Assembly: GCF_016097555.1 (NCBI RefSeq)
Contig: NC_054707.1
Span: 45,468,892 to 45,532,891 of the forward strand
Reading direction: 5' to 3'
DNA from: Gigantopelta aegis
Lineage: Eukaryota; Mollusca; Gastropoda; Neomphalida; Peltospiridae
DNA length: 64,000 nucleotides
The notes beneath the pieces were generated by a model that was not told where the DNA came from, made no database searches, and worked only from the letters and a program-made list of their open reading frames with translations. How positions within the stretch are numbered: position 1 is the first letter of the stretch; the number at the start of each line of letters is the position of its first letter. The position numbers were made by a program, and so were the translations under genes. Shown one piece after another: positions 22,607 to 34,461 of the stretch.

Positions 22607-24984
22607 ATGCTGATTTTGCTTTCGTGGTGTATAATACCTTCAGTACTTGTCTGCGCTGAAGGATACACACCCAAAGAATTTGCCGTGTAAGTAACTGATA
22701 TATTAATTAGTACAATATACCTTTCTATAGTTAGAACCAAATTGTTGTTTATTTTGTTTACTTCTTTCCAGTCTTAAAATATTTGTTATTAATTAAAAAC
22801 TAAAATGAGAAGTTTTGTGTTTTGTTATTAGCGGATATCGTCAATTGCCTAAATTAGTAAATAACTGGACAGGGTTTTAATTTTTAACAAAATTATTTTA
22901 CGAAGTACTGTTTGACGGCCTGAGTGTATAGAAATAAAGTTTAAAGTCCATGTATGTGGTATTGGCACGGCACGGGCGCGGAATATGTATGCATTAAAAA
23001 CAAATCGGTTCTCGCGTCGTACAAAATCGGATTGATGAAAACCGGCCCGTACAATACGATGTACTATGAACTGTGAATTTCGTTTGATCTGGCAGGTCCA
23101 TCTTTATTGTATTTTATGTTGTATATTTGATTAAACATATTAAATAACATATCCAAATAATATTGTTATAAATGTAGTCATTCATTTACAATACAAAAAC
23201 AACTTAAAAACTGTATTTTTGTAATTTTCTTCGCACAGTACACGCGTAGTAAGATACAGACAAAAGCTTATGATCTATTCTAAAAGCTTAAAGACAACAA
23301 AATGTATCAGGGACTACAGCTTTTAAATAGAAAACGTCACAATCCGTTATTCATAGTATTAATCCTTTGTTTTGCAACAAGTGTCGAGTGTAGTAGCCCT
23401 GTGGTAAAGCGTTCGCTGGGATCCCCGTTGGTAGACCTATCGGGCTATTTTTCGCTCTAGTCAGTGCACACAAACTAGTATATCAAAGGTCGTGGTATGT
23501 ACCATCCTGTCTGTGGAATGGTGCATATAAAAGATACATTGCTACTAATGTAAACAATAGAGGGTTATCAAATGTTTGACATCCAATAGCCGATGATTAA
23601 TAACATAAATGTGATCTAGTGATGTCGTTAAATAAATTTTAACTTTATCTTTTTCTCTTTTTTTTGCAGCAAAGCTGGTAATATGATGACCAAACTAACT
23701 GACAAGTTTTTCGCATGGGACTATGGCGGATCAATAATATTTGACGGTCTCTACCGATGTGACAAGACATTTGGGACAAATTACCAACCGCTTCTAAATA
23801 CATTTTTAAACAAATACACAGGCGTCAAGACCTCATATGGTTACAAAGTTCAACACAATATATCTGTACCATTCTTCCTTGCCGTAGGAGACAGAATTGG
23901 CATGTTCCCCGTTGCCTACCTGAACAGAGCCTCTGAACAGTCTGTTACAACAGGCCCTGACGTAGAGCTGGCCAAAGCAGTTGCAGAACAGTACGTTCTT
24001 AAGTTTCCAATTAGGCTTCCTGATGGAACATTTTCCCGCACGTTAGGATGGCAAGGGAATGACTTCAACACTTCAACCTATCTTTGGATAGACGATACCT
24101 ATATGGGCTTCACGCTTTTAGCTCGCTTGTCCCGGATGCTCAAAAATAAAGAATATGCAAAATTCATCGCCAAGCAACGCATGTCTTTTAACCACCATCT
24201 TCAGGATCAAATGGATGGTCTGTTTTTTCACGGAGTGAACACGCAACCCAAGACCTTGTCTTGCTGCAAGTGGGGTCGCGCCAATGGGTGGAGTATCACG
24301 GCTTCTGTAGAGGTCTTGTTGGCATTAAAGCCCTTCAAGGAGAGCCTGAAGAGCGAATGGGACACCATAATGGATAGCTTCAGAAGACATGCCAGAGGGA
24401 TGGCCAAACATCAGTCTTCAGACGGAAGATGGCACCAGCTCGTGGATGATGACACGTCTTTCCTGGAAACATCCTGTACAGCGATGACCCTCAGCTCTAT
24501 AGCAAGGGCGGTTAACGAAGGGTGGTTAGACAGAAAGGAATTCGTAGAAAACTTACATCGAGGATGGAAAGGTCTGGAGACCGTCTTGAAACCTGATGGC
24601 ACTGTCAATGGGGTGTGCGTTGGAACAGGTAAGTAGCTCTTCTAGTGTAACACTAACACTGAATCAAAGAGGTACCGATTGATCTAATATTTACGTAAAT
24701 CACCCTAGTTACGAATTCTCTAATTTAAATACATTTCTTCAAGAAAGTCTTTACTATAAAGTTTTGTATCGTTGGATCTTCATATTTTCAAGTTTCTTCA
24801 TAATCAAATATTAATTAATACTAAAAGGAAAAACAGGTTTGATTTTTATATATGCATATAACCAAGTTTTTTTTATGACAAAAATGGTTCCAATTATGAA
24901 TATGTTTCAAGCATTAAAATATACACATTTTGTTTTTCTTCTTTGCATTAACCTAGCTAATCTCTTTCTATCTGTCTGTCGGTT

Positions 24985-25081
<97 letters not shown>

Positions 25082-25131
25082 TGTGTGCATGTGTGTGTAT
25101 GTATGTATGTATGTATATGTATGTGTGTGTT

Positions 25132-25173
<42 letters not shown>

Positions 25174-25498
25174 GATGTATGAATATCTATATGTTGTATG
25201 TATGTCGAAGTTGACTGTTACATACATAGATATTTAAGCACTGGCGCAGGGGATAATTAAATCATTTCTGGCCTCACAAATTGTACCATGCCCTTGCTGG
25301 GACTCGAACCTAAGGCACCGAATCGCCCGCAACTTTGCAGACTTGCCACGATACCTTTTGAGCTATTGAGTCATCCATGAAAAGGATGCTCTTTAAATCA
25401 ACTATATGCACGGGGCCTACAACTTACGCGGTCGATCCCGCTTACGTACGTGAAACAGTGGGTAGACCTGGCACCGGCTAGTATGAATATCTATATAT

Positions 25499-25531
<33 letters not shown>

Positions 25532-25965
25532 ATGGGTGGGTGGGTAGGTGGGTGGGTGTGGGTGCGTGTGGGTGTGCGCGTTTGTGTGTATGCAATGTGT
25601 TTGTATGTATATGTATCTATGTGTGTCTGTCTGTCTGTCTGTATGTATGTATGTATGTATGTATGTATGTATGTATGTATGTATGTATGTATGTATGTAT
25701 GTATGTATATGTATAATATATTGTGTATGTGTCATGCTGTTTTGTTTTGCTAGGAATACAGCCAGCTGCCAGTGATTACAGGAAACGAGGAACAACCTAC
25801 CTAGAGACCAGGAATGGCGGGATAGGTTTCGTGTACCATGCAGCTGTAGACTATCACAACTTCCTGGCGTCATCTACCGTCAACATCGTCAACGGACAAT
25901 ATCTACTTTCTGTGCATGCTGCGTTGATACAAGCAGTCTACATATATATTAATTATCTTCTGTAG
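22607..25965 (+). CDS. GH105-type unsaturated uronyl hydrolase-like enzyme, gene 1
   Basis: Exons 22607-22686, 23670-24628 and 25754-25965 (80, 959, 212 nt) give 416 residues; donors are GTAAGT and GTAAG, acceptors TTTTGCAG and TTGCTAG, phases 2 and 1. Exon 1 encodes a signal peptide ([17 protein letters not shown], cut before EGYTP), so the enzyme is probably secreted. Exon 2 carries the (alpha/alpha)6-barrel core with WIDDTYMG (W166-G173), WGRANGW (228-234) and [19 protein letters not shown] (277-295), the signature blocks of GH105/GH88. Exon 3 gives the C-terminal [12 protein letters not shown] block and ends in a repeat-encoded tail (about residues 407-416). The family removes 4,5-unsaturated uronic acids from lyase products of pectin- or ulvan-type polysaccharides. 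Substrate here is unknown. D168, two residues after the Trp, is the likely catalytic acid by analogy with YteR (inference). A SINE abuts exon 2 and overlaps the splice acceptor region. Confidence 0.87.
23382..23661 (+). mobile_element. SINE in intron 1 of gene 1, duplicating the splice acceptor
   Basis: Worn head (TAGCCCTGTGGTAAAGCG), body (GTGCATATAAAAGATAC) and tail B (CCAATAGCCGATGATTAAT, GTCGTTAAATAAA). The flanks TTTTGCAACAAG (23370-23381) and TTTTGCAGCAAAG (23662-23674) look like a target duplication that includes the exon 2 acceptor. Only the right copy keeps AG. Confidence 0.75.
24989..25170. repeat. (TA)n(GT)n microsatellite, intron 2 of gene 1
   Basis: TA run to about 25046, then GT/GTAT runs to about 25170. 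Confidence 0.95.
25245..25445 (-). mobile_element. tRNA-headed SINE-like repeat, minus strand, intron 2 of gene 1
   Basis: On the minus strand: an A-box-like ATAGCTCAAAAGGTA and a B box GGTTCGAGTCCC about 50 bases apart, then unrelated 3' sequence. A functional tRNA is unlikely because no cloverleaf acceptor stem is evident. Confidence 0.5.
25502..25730. repeat. (GT)n / (GGTG)n / (TATG)n microsatellite block
   Basis: GT run 25502-25529, GGGT-rich stretch to about 25570, and TATG run about 25641-25707, ending about 45 bases before the exon 3 acceptor. Confidence 0.95.
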
Positions 25966-26093
25966 CAGTCTACATATATTTTAATTCTCTTCTGTAACAG
26001 TCAACATATATATTAATTCTCTTCTGTAACAGTCTACATATATATTAATTCTCTTCTGTAACAGCGTACATATACATTGTATATTAATTATCT
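25934..26093 (+). repeat. 32-bp minisatellite spanning the stop codon of gene 1
   Basis: Five units (starts 25934, 25966, 25998, 26030, 26062) of the form CAGTCTACATATATATTAAT + TATCTTCTGTAG/AA. The first unit encodes VYIYINYLL and the TAG stop at 25963-25965. Related arrays follow genes 2 and 3. Confidence 0.9.
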
Positions 26094-26258
26094 TATGTAA
26101 CGGTGTTATGTGGTATATGAACTCTGATAGACTTAAGAAATACCCAATGCCACAATTCAGAGGATTAGACCTCAAAGTTAATTTTAAAATTTACACCTAC
26201 AGACATTGAATTAATTATCATCCATCTATATTATATTGTTGTTAGATTGTACATGTAT

Positions 26259-26264
26259 AATAAA
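26259..26264 (+). promoter_or_regulatory. Polyadenylation signal, gene 1
   Basis: AATAAA about 295 bases after the stop, within ATTGTACATGTATAATAAA, a block also present after gene 3 (62171) but not seen after gene 2. Confidence 0.65.
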
Positions 26265-26322
26265 AAATAATACTTGATTGTATAATACTGAGCAAGTTAC
26301 TTTTGCAACAAACATTGTATTC

Positions 26323-26324
<2 letters not shown>

Positions 26325-26370
<46 letters not shown>

Positions 26371-26522
26371 TTTATGTGAGTCTGTGTGTATAAATGTTTG
26401 TGTGTGTGTGTATATATATGTGTGTGGTCACGATTGAATATTATTAGAATATTTTACCGTTGTGAGGTCCCACCAGGCTCATCTGCGAACACCACGTTTT
26501 GGATCTTCAATATCCCAGGTAG
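26325..26522 (+). other. Shared downstream block and possible exon relic
   Basis: After a GT run, GGTCACGATTGAATATTATT (26427-26446) is repeated downstream of gene 2 (about 41548). Then 26468-26516 reads PPGSSANTTFWIFNIP and ends with a donor-like CAGGTAGG. No paralogous coding copy is seen after the other genes, so this may be chance. Confidence 0.3.
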
Positions 26523-26529
26523 GACATTT

Positions 26530-27464
26530 CGTACTTTGTCTCCGCTGTCTACTGTTAGATTATACACTTTACAAATTAATTGTCTAAAGCATTCCTATTT
26601 GCTCGCAGTAACCACCTTTTTATCAGAATCCTTTAATTACCCTTGAAATACCATAACATATCAAATAATAGTATTGTATCTCAGAGCATGAAAAGCAACC
26701 AAACTCAACATTCTAGTACTAAGAGGTGTGTTTTCCAATATTATTATTTATAGGAATGGTTTTCCAAAATTGTCCAATGGTTACATGTATATTTGACAAA
26801 AACCAACAGGATATCAGTGTCTTACTAATATGCACAGCAATATTAAGTCACATAGTGTTGAACAGTGAATGGTATGAACTACTATTCTGGTATCAGATTC
26901 CCCGTGTTTGATCTTTGGTTATTCAACATTCAACTCAGTGTTACTACTCTACACTGTAACGTCCTCGGTGAAACCACCCACCCAGTTTTGCATTCAGTGC
27001 AAAGTTTTGAAAAAGGTTTCAAAGAGGAAATTAATTAATTGTACTGTTCAGTATGAGGCATTGGCATCTTTCTTACGGGTTTGTATAATTTGTGCATTTA
27101 GTTTGGTTAACAGAGACTTGTAGCGATCAAATACAACACGACAGCATATTTCTCAAACATTTTGTTCCCTTTGTGTTTTGAACTTTGAACCAATGTATGT
27201 CGTTCAACAATGAAGACTGACTTCCCGACTAGTTTCTCAGGTACATTTGAATCTTGAGTTTGTTTCAACAATGGGTATTGGTATGGGTAGGAAGTCATTC
27301 TTTATGATCAGCAAAGTATTCACTTCCAGGCCGGCTTTGTATGTTGTAAATAGTCTGTGTAAAATGTCTTATTCAACTACCTAATTGTACTATATTGCAG
27401 TTTGACCATTTGACCATAAAATTACCACATACAAATGTATGAAGGATTATATGAGCATCTGCAT
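26530..27464. other. No recognisable feature
   Basis: AT-rich spacer; nothing supportable seen. Confidence 0.5.
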
Positions 27465-27489
27465 TATAGACAGTGCACCATAGATTGTA

Positions 27490-27859
27490 CCGGCCTCGGT
27501 GGCGTCGTGGTTAGGCCATCAGTCTACAGGCTGGTAGGTACTGGGTTCGGATCCCAGTCGAGGCATGGGGTTTTTAATCCAGATACCGACTCCGCAAGGC
27601 CCAATGGGTAGGTGTAAACCACTTGCACCGACCAGTGATCCATAACTGGTTCAACAAAGGCCATGGTTTGTGCTATCCTGCCTGTGGGAAGCGCAAATAA
27701 AAGATCCCTTGCTGCTAATCGGAAAGAGTAGCCCATGAAGTGGCGACAGCGGGTTTCCTCTCAAAATCTGTGTGGTCCTTAACCATATGTCTGACGCCAT
27801 ATAACCGTAAATAAAATGTGTTGAGTGCGTCATGAAATAAAACATTTCTTTCTTTCTTT
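27490..27859 (+). mobile_element. SINE, head type 2, tail A, young copy
   Basis: Complete element with head CCTCGGTGGCGTCGTGGTTA, B box GGTTCGGATCCCAG, shared body and tail A. It is bounded by a perfect 25-bp target duplication (27465-27489 and 27860-27884), so it inserted recently. Confidence 0.92.
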
Positions 27860-28039
27860 TATAGACAGTGCACCATAGATTGTAGTTAATGTGGTCATAC
27901 AAATGTATTTATAAAACCACGGCAACATGCACCAATACGAGGACACATAATGATCCCACTGCTCTTGTAAACACTGAAACGATTAATTAAAATTTGAAAT
28001 CAACATTCTGATTAATATTATATTTTGTACCAAATAAAC

Positions 28040-29340
28040 CAAAACAGTTTTCAAAACATTGGAGGCCTTTAACATTGCTTAACTTTACTTATAAACTAGC
28101 TTCAGGCTGGATTGCCAATAGAATAAAAACAGTGCTAGATAAAATAATTAGCAACGATCAAACTAAAGGTAGATATATTGGTGAAAACATTCGATTAATA
28201 TATGATATCATGCACTACACGGACGTCCTCGATATACCAGGTCTCCTGCTTTTGGTAGATTTTGAAAAAGCTTTCGACTCTGTATCATGGGCATTTAATG
28301 AAAATTCATTAGACATTTTTAATTTCAAAGCCTCAGTTAAAAACTGGATTAAAACTCTATATAATAATTCAATGTCGAGGGTGATTCAAAATGGCTTTCT
28401 GTCAGAGACATTTAAATTAGAAAGTGGATGTAGACAAGGTGATCCACTTTCTCTTTATATTTTTATTATTTGCGCTGAAATTCTAGCTATATTAATAAAA
28501 AAAAATAACGAAAACATAAATGGAATAACAATCGATGGTGAACAATATTTAATATCCCAATATGCAGACGATACAACGTTTATATTGGATGGAACTCCTG
28601 GATCTCTGTTTAATACTTTAACAATATTAGAATACTATGCCACAGTATCTGGATTAAAAATAAATTATACAAAATCAAAAGCTATTTGGATAGGCAGTAA
28701 AAAACCCTCAGAAGATGTTTATCACCATTCAAGATGGAAATTGGAATGGATACAACAGAATTAAGATGCTCGGAATAACGTTTACAGTAAATTTACAATT
28801 AATTGTTAAAGCGAATTACCCCACAAAAATTAATGAAATGAAACTATTGATAAAACTATGGTCAATAAGGAAGTTAACTGTCTTAGGAAGAATAACCGTA
28901 TTAAAAACACTAATAATACCTAAAATTACATATTTACTAACTTCACTACCAAACCCATCCAAAAAAGAAGTTGACAATTTGAATAGATTATTTCATAAAT
29001 TCATTTGGCAAAATAAACCCGATAAAATAAAACGTGGGGTGGGGTGTCAATTATCTTCGTCTCAGAAGTGTTACAAAATGCAAATTCAAAGACTGACCAC
29101 TATCTTATTCAATATATCGACAAAGACAGCGGATTAATTACGATGACTGAAAATAACGAAGACGTCTACTTGATTAACTAGCATGCACAATATAATGCAA
29201 CAGTACATTCCATTCGTGAACATTACTTTCCTTTAACTGGCATTCGAAGAAAATATGTGAACAGAGAAGGAACGTATCATAAAATAATTCTACACAACAA
29301 GAAATGGACAAAGTTATGAGGGAAATTAATTCTGCCACAG
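28040..29340 (+). mobile_element. LINE RT fragment, L1/Tx1-like
   Basis: An uninterrupted RT frame at 28075-28764 (229 residues) shows ASGWIANRIKTVLDKIIS, GRYIGENIRLIYDIM, LLLVDFEKAFDSVSW, GCRQGDPLSLYIFIICAEIL and QYADDTTFILDG, the RT blocks in order. The reading continues in another frame at 28715-29137 (LGITFTVNLQ, WSIRKLTVLGRITVLKTLII, FIWQNKPDKIKR). The style fits the L1/Tx1 group. Both ends are missing and a frameshift near 28715-28764 splits it. Confidence 0.8.
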
Positions 29341-29429
29341 AGGTTAATTTTCGAGATTAAGAGCCTATTCAGTGAGTTAACGAAGGAGTCTTTTGTACTG
29401 TTTGAATATACATTACGTCAGTGTTTGAG

Positions 29430-29930
29430 GTGTGGCTGTCATAAGCATACAGGCTCCCATGTTTGTAGGGTGGGGGAGGCAGGCTGGTTTTTGTCCGAAT
29501 TAAACGGAATTGCTCGAATCAGGATAACAACGTTTTTGTCATTCTAGAATTTCTGCCAAACGAATATATAGGGCTTGAAAAGAATTACTACGCATTTTTA
29601 CGCATATCAACTAATTTTACGGGTAGGATGATGGAAATACATGGTAAAAATGTTTCATGTTAGCACATATTGCCCGAATATCTCTATTGGTTTTGTCCGA
29701 AATTGAGGATTGGCAGGGTTGAAGATGGTCATTCAAACACCAGATTCATTTGTGAACTCATACAGTTTAGTAAATCATGTAGCTCCTTGGTAGAATTCAT
29801 TACCTCTTTTCTTTGTCTAATTCTTCTCGTTTTTCTCTCTACCAGTATTTTAATTGTTTGCTTGCTTATGTATTTCCTTCCTATGCAAGGTATACATAAT
29901 GCATTATATTATTAAAGGTAGTTTTTGAAA
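29430..29930. other. Repeat-like sequence, family unknown
   Basis: GGGGGAGGCAGGCTGG, TTTTGTCCGAATTAAACG and TTTTGTCCGAAATTG-like words recur within the stretch. No protein pattern is supported; an 81-codon frame here is unlike any family I know. Confidence 0.3.
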
Positions 29931-30187
29931 TTTCATTTTAAAACTTCAGGTTAAATCATACCTACATTTCTCCCATCCCTAGCCATGCAAGGCAGACCCA
30001 TGCCACGACGTCAGCCCATGTGGAATAAATATTTCTCTCATCCTCAGGTATATGGAAAAGAGCTATCCATGAAAGAAAGCCATGTAAGAAATTTCTATCT
30101 TGCATGCGATATCATGCTTCGATTTAACATGACTTTGTTGGTAATATATGACATCATATTAATGTGAGGTGGTGACGTCATTAGACA

Positions 30188-30352
30188 CATTGTATGCGGT
30201 CATGTGGGATAGAAAAAGTACACCCTCGGTGAGGGAAAGTTCGACCCTGGGACTCGGCAAGCCTCGTCCCGGGTCGAAATGTCACCACCTCGGGGGGGGG
30301 GGGGGGGGTGGGGGGGGGGGGGGGGTGTTCTATCCCACATGACCACATATGA
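30188..30352. repeat. Inverted repeat with G run
   Basis: GCGGTCATGTGGGATAGAA (about 30194) and its reverse TTCTATCCCACATGACCAC (about 30329) bracket a second, inner inverted pair (GTTCGACCCTGGGAC / GTCCCGGGTCGAAA) and a G run at 30294-30328. Confidence 0.65.
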
Positions 30353-30421
30353 TGGAATCTATTAGTACTCTATTTTCAGATTATTTTGTTTCTGGTAACT
30401 ATTTGTGGTTTTGATATTGTA

Positions 30422-30871
30422 GGTAGTACTAAACCAAATAACTTCCGGCTGGGTCAAAGTGCGAGGTGCACCGAACTTTTGATAGAGAAGTGAACACCAC
30501 AAGTCCTGTGATTGGTTATAAATGTGAGTGTGTTGGTTGTAAAAAATAATAGTTTCATCTGGGTAAAAAAAAATTGCAATTTTATTTCATCTAGTACCAA
30601 TGTGTCAAGTAGCCTTGTGCTTGAAACATGTATGGGGTACCTGTAAAAAAAAGTACTCGAATTTTGTGCGAAACTAGGGTAGTCATAGACGCTACCCGTT
30701 ATCTCAGAAACGAGCAGCTTGACCCCCATTTTGTTCTGATTCACTTTAAGTGTAAGGGGTGATAGTATTTATATCCGTGGCGTTTATGTCGGTTGATACG
30801 TTGCAGGTAGGAGTTTTAGCCACATATGTTACTATTGTCGTCTATGGGATTTGATTTGGTAGTATACACTC
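30422..30871. mobile_element. TA-MITE, copy A (450 bp)
   Basis: Ends GGTAGTACTAAACCAAAT and, inverted, GGGTGTATACTACCAAAT (12 of 18 matching, from the best right end), with TA on both sides. Almost identical to copy B at 32488-32937; copy C at 54378-54835 is older. Confidence 0.8.
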
Positions 30872-30879
30872 TATAGCAC

Positions 30880-32487
30880 ATATTCAGTGCATAATAAAAA
30901 CTATTATTATTTTGTCATTTTGTTTAATTAAACTATACTGGTTGATAAATTAGCCATCACTCGATCATGCAAGTTCAGAATGACCTTGACCTTGACAATA
31001 ATCTCTGTACATGGCTCTGAATGGAGTTTGAATCAAAGTTAGCACTGAAGAAAAGTTGGTTTTGGCCTATAATTCATACTGTAAAGATTTCAATAATTTC
31101 TTTTTACATGGTATTTGACTTGCCATATACAACTGCTCTTAAGTATGGTATTATATATAAGCAACCTGAACTAAGATTTTAATAGCAATTTATTTTTATA
31201 TTAAAAATAGCATGTGCCAATAGTGGGTTAATGTCTTTAGTTTCCATTAACATTGTTAATTTTTTATGTATGAAATTCTGAAAACTCAAATTTGTAAAGA
31301 AGTTGATTTTTATTGTCATTTTGACATATTTATAGGGTGCTAAGTTATATTTTAGACAAATTTGTAGTTTTATGCAAAATTTAAAGTAAATTTTAAGAAA
31401 AACTTTACCAAAAACATAATTAAATTTGTTGTCACTATTGTGCCTTCTGTTCTTATTTGTACATAACAATAAGGTTGTTAAACATATACTTAGATCTCCA
31501 GATAATTCTTTTTTTTTTAATAATCACTTAGCTCTCATGAAAAGCATTTTGAGTTTATACTAGATTCAGAACCAATTTTTTCAGATCTGATTATCTGCCT
31601 TGGATTAAGTTGATAATTTATTTTATTGTTAAAGCTGTATTACCTAATGTTACTAGCTAAATAAAATGCTGGATTACAGATTGTAGGAATACATCTAATG
31701 TACATATTGTATTCATCCGGATTAGATAATAATGCAAGAAAATAGATGTTCGGGTAATTTTGTCATTTAAAAATAGTTTTTTTCAGTAATTAATCAAAAA
31801 TAAATGTGTTAAAGCTGCATGATTATTCCAGATATCACAACTATTAAAACCTCCAACTACAGTAGGCTATAAATAAAATATAGTCAGGAATATTGGTGGC
31901 TGCCAATAGTTTTGATGGTTCATTATGAAAATCAGCATGGCCGATATATTTGAAATTCGCACACCTGGTAACTTGAAGACACCCACACCCAGCATACAGG
32001 ATTTCCTCCCAACACTAATGTTCAGGACATTAAGTCATTACTTCATACAGGTACAGTCATGTTTGTGTTTCCTTCCTCAGACAGTGTATTTTTTTAATAC
32101 TGATATTTCTTTGATGTGCCTGTTAAGGTCTTCATAATTTAGGGGTCAATCAAGTGCATGTGTTTTAATGGAATTCTTTAAAGGGGTAGAGGTACTCTGA
32201 CTATCTTTGTTGTCTCTACATATATACCTGAGTACACACACCCAACTGAAAGTAAATATCTTCAGGAGTTTTTATTTTAAAACATTTTGTTGTTTAATAT
32301 GACATATTGCATTTGTACAAAACTATATGCAATATATATGCTTTTTGAGGTGTACATTATATTAGGTTGCACTGTAGAAACAACAGTTTCAGTGAGGGTG
32401 TCAGTTTTATGTCAGAATACACCAGATCCTGGTTGTCATAAAGACACATAGCTGGACACTTTTTGAAAAATGTATGTTATCAGTATA
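30880..32487. other. AT-rich spacer
   Basis: No supportable gene, RNA or repeat seen between MITE copies A and B. Confidence 0.5.
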
Positions 32488-32937
32488 GGTAGTACTAAAC
32501 CAAATAACTTCCGGCTGGGTCAAAGTGCGAGGTGCACCGAACTTTTGATAGAGAAGTGAACACCACAAGTCCTGTGATTGGTTATAAATGTGAGTGTGTT
32601 GGTTGTAAAAAATAATAGTTTCATCTGGGTAAAAAAAAATTGCAATTTTATTTCATCTAGTACCAATGTGTCAAGTAGCCTTGTGCTTGAAACATGTATG
32701 GGGTACCTGTAAAAAAAAGTACTCGAATTTTGTGCGAAACTAGGGTAGTCATAGACGCTACCCGTTATCTCAGAAACGAGCAGCTTGACCCCCATTTTTT
32801 TCTGATTCACTTTAAGTGTAAGGGGTGATAGTATTTATATCCGTGGCGTTTATGTCGGTTGATACGTTGCAGGTAGGAGTTTTAGCCACATATGTTACTA
32901 TTGTCGTCTATGGGATTTGATTTGGTAGTATACACCC
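32488..32937. mobile_element. TA-MITE, copy B (450 bp)
   Basis: Same length as copy A and nearly identical. The right TA has changed to TG. Confidence 0.8.
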
Positions 32938-33118
32938 TGTACGCATTATTAATCTATTTAAAAAATATGATTTCGACTTTGGCTTTGAACTATTGTCATA
33001 CTTCTTCATTTGTTTTCTGAAATGTTTCATAGTCAGTCAATATTACAATTTTGTTTAACGACTGCTCTTTCTGTCTTGAAGTAAACATTTTAATTATCCA
33101 ATCAAATACAAACTTAAA

Positions 33119-33499
33119 GAGATATTCCTGAGTTTGCTGCAAATTTTAAGAAGTTATCGACTAACAGAGACTTTTTGACGACTGAAATTACATATTAAAT
33201 ATATGTTTCTGCATAAAATATTAGTGGCTGTATATTAAACGTTTTTCTGATAGTTGTAATATTTGTACTGGATTAAATTTCATTTTATTTCCTAAAAAAG
33301 ATTTGTTAGTACGTACGAAATTATTTGAAGACAAAATCCAGTTTGAACTTCTTACAAATATTAAGACGACCAGAAACACATTGAATATACAAACACTGAT
33401 ATTCTAAACAAGAAAATATATTTAATATGTAAGTTAATTCGTAGAAATATTTTATTAGTCGGAAACATCTTACAATGCAGCAAACTCGGGAGTGTCCCT
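33119..33499. mobile_element. TTAA-MITE, complete copy
   Basis: TTAA at 33115-33118 and 33500-33503. The undisturbed centre (ACAAATATTAAGACGACCAG at about 33355-33375) provides the empty-site sequence for the nested insertion at 2927-3238. Confidence 0.85.
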
Positions 33500-34280
33500 T
33501 TAACAATTTCACTTGCACTTCCCCTTCTAGTTGCTTGAAAGTTGCATACATTTTTTTCTGGTGCATTGCATTCAGAAAACAATCTGCTGATTAGGCAGCT
33601 ACCAGTTTTCATTTTTGGTTGATATTTGTAAACCTGTGGATATTTCTCAGTGTCAACGGATAAGTTACTTTTGTTCTCTCTACACTGTTTGTATAGATAA
33701 AACATCATGATTCATAGGATTGTGTCATTCTTTTCAACAGCATGTTTTGGTATTAAATGTGGTGAGCACATAAATCAGTTACTAAGTGTGCGCACACACT
33801 ACTGAAACAAATTCAGTAAAATGCACAAAAAGTCTCTGTGTGAAGTCTAAGCTACTTATAAGTGCCATATCCATGGTCTACAACCCCAAAAAACCTATAT
33901 GTTGATATATTATACGGATTATATGGTCTAAAAATAAATCATGGCAAATGACGAAATTTAGCCGCCATATTGAATAAATTACAGTTTATATAAAACGTCG
34001 CCGTAGACAAAAAATAGCGTGCGCTACAACAGCTTCTTCTGAATATGCACGTAAAGCCCTATGACCTGACCTGACAAAACATTCCACCGGATTCATGTTC
34101 AGTGGCCCAAATAGCCATAGAAAATGCTAGGCATAAAATTTTCCGCTCGGTCTGGTTGAAAGCAGCCCTGATTATACAGCTTTTGTTGCACATAAAAGAG
34201 ATGGGGCGGAAATTGTAAATGACTCATAGAGGGTGTTGTTCGGGTTACGAGAAAAGAGCCAGGTGTGAGCGTGGGAACCA

Positions 34281-34391
34281 GGCTCCGTATTCCTAAACGT
34301 ACTTAAGTCAATGTATGATACCTAAATACATACTTAAAGTACATAATTAAGTATCATACATTGACTTAAGTACGTTTATGAATACAGAGCC
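34281..34391. repeat. Short hairpin element
   Basis: Arms of about 44 bp (GGCTCCGTATTCCTAAACGT at the left, its inverse at the right end) around a loop of about 25 bases. The flanks share CCAGG. It could be a minimal foldback MITE; a miRNA origin cannot be judged. Confidence 0.65.
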
Positions 34392-34461
34392 AGGGGCCTA
34401 ATTCACTAAACTCTCGCAATTTTGCGATCTCGCAGTGCAATGCTAAACGACTTACATTATT

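Noticed and set aside
30454-30744. 96-codon frame kept in all three TA-MITE copies (also 32520-32810, 54418-54708)
   Set aside because: Copies are too alike for frame retention to mean selection, the frame starts inside a MITE, and there is no domain pattern.
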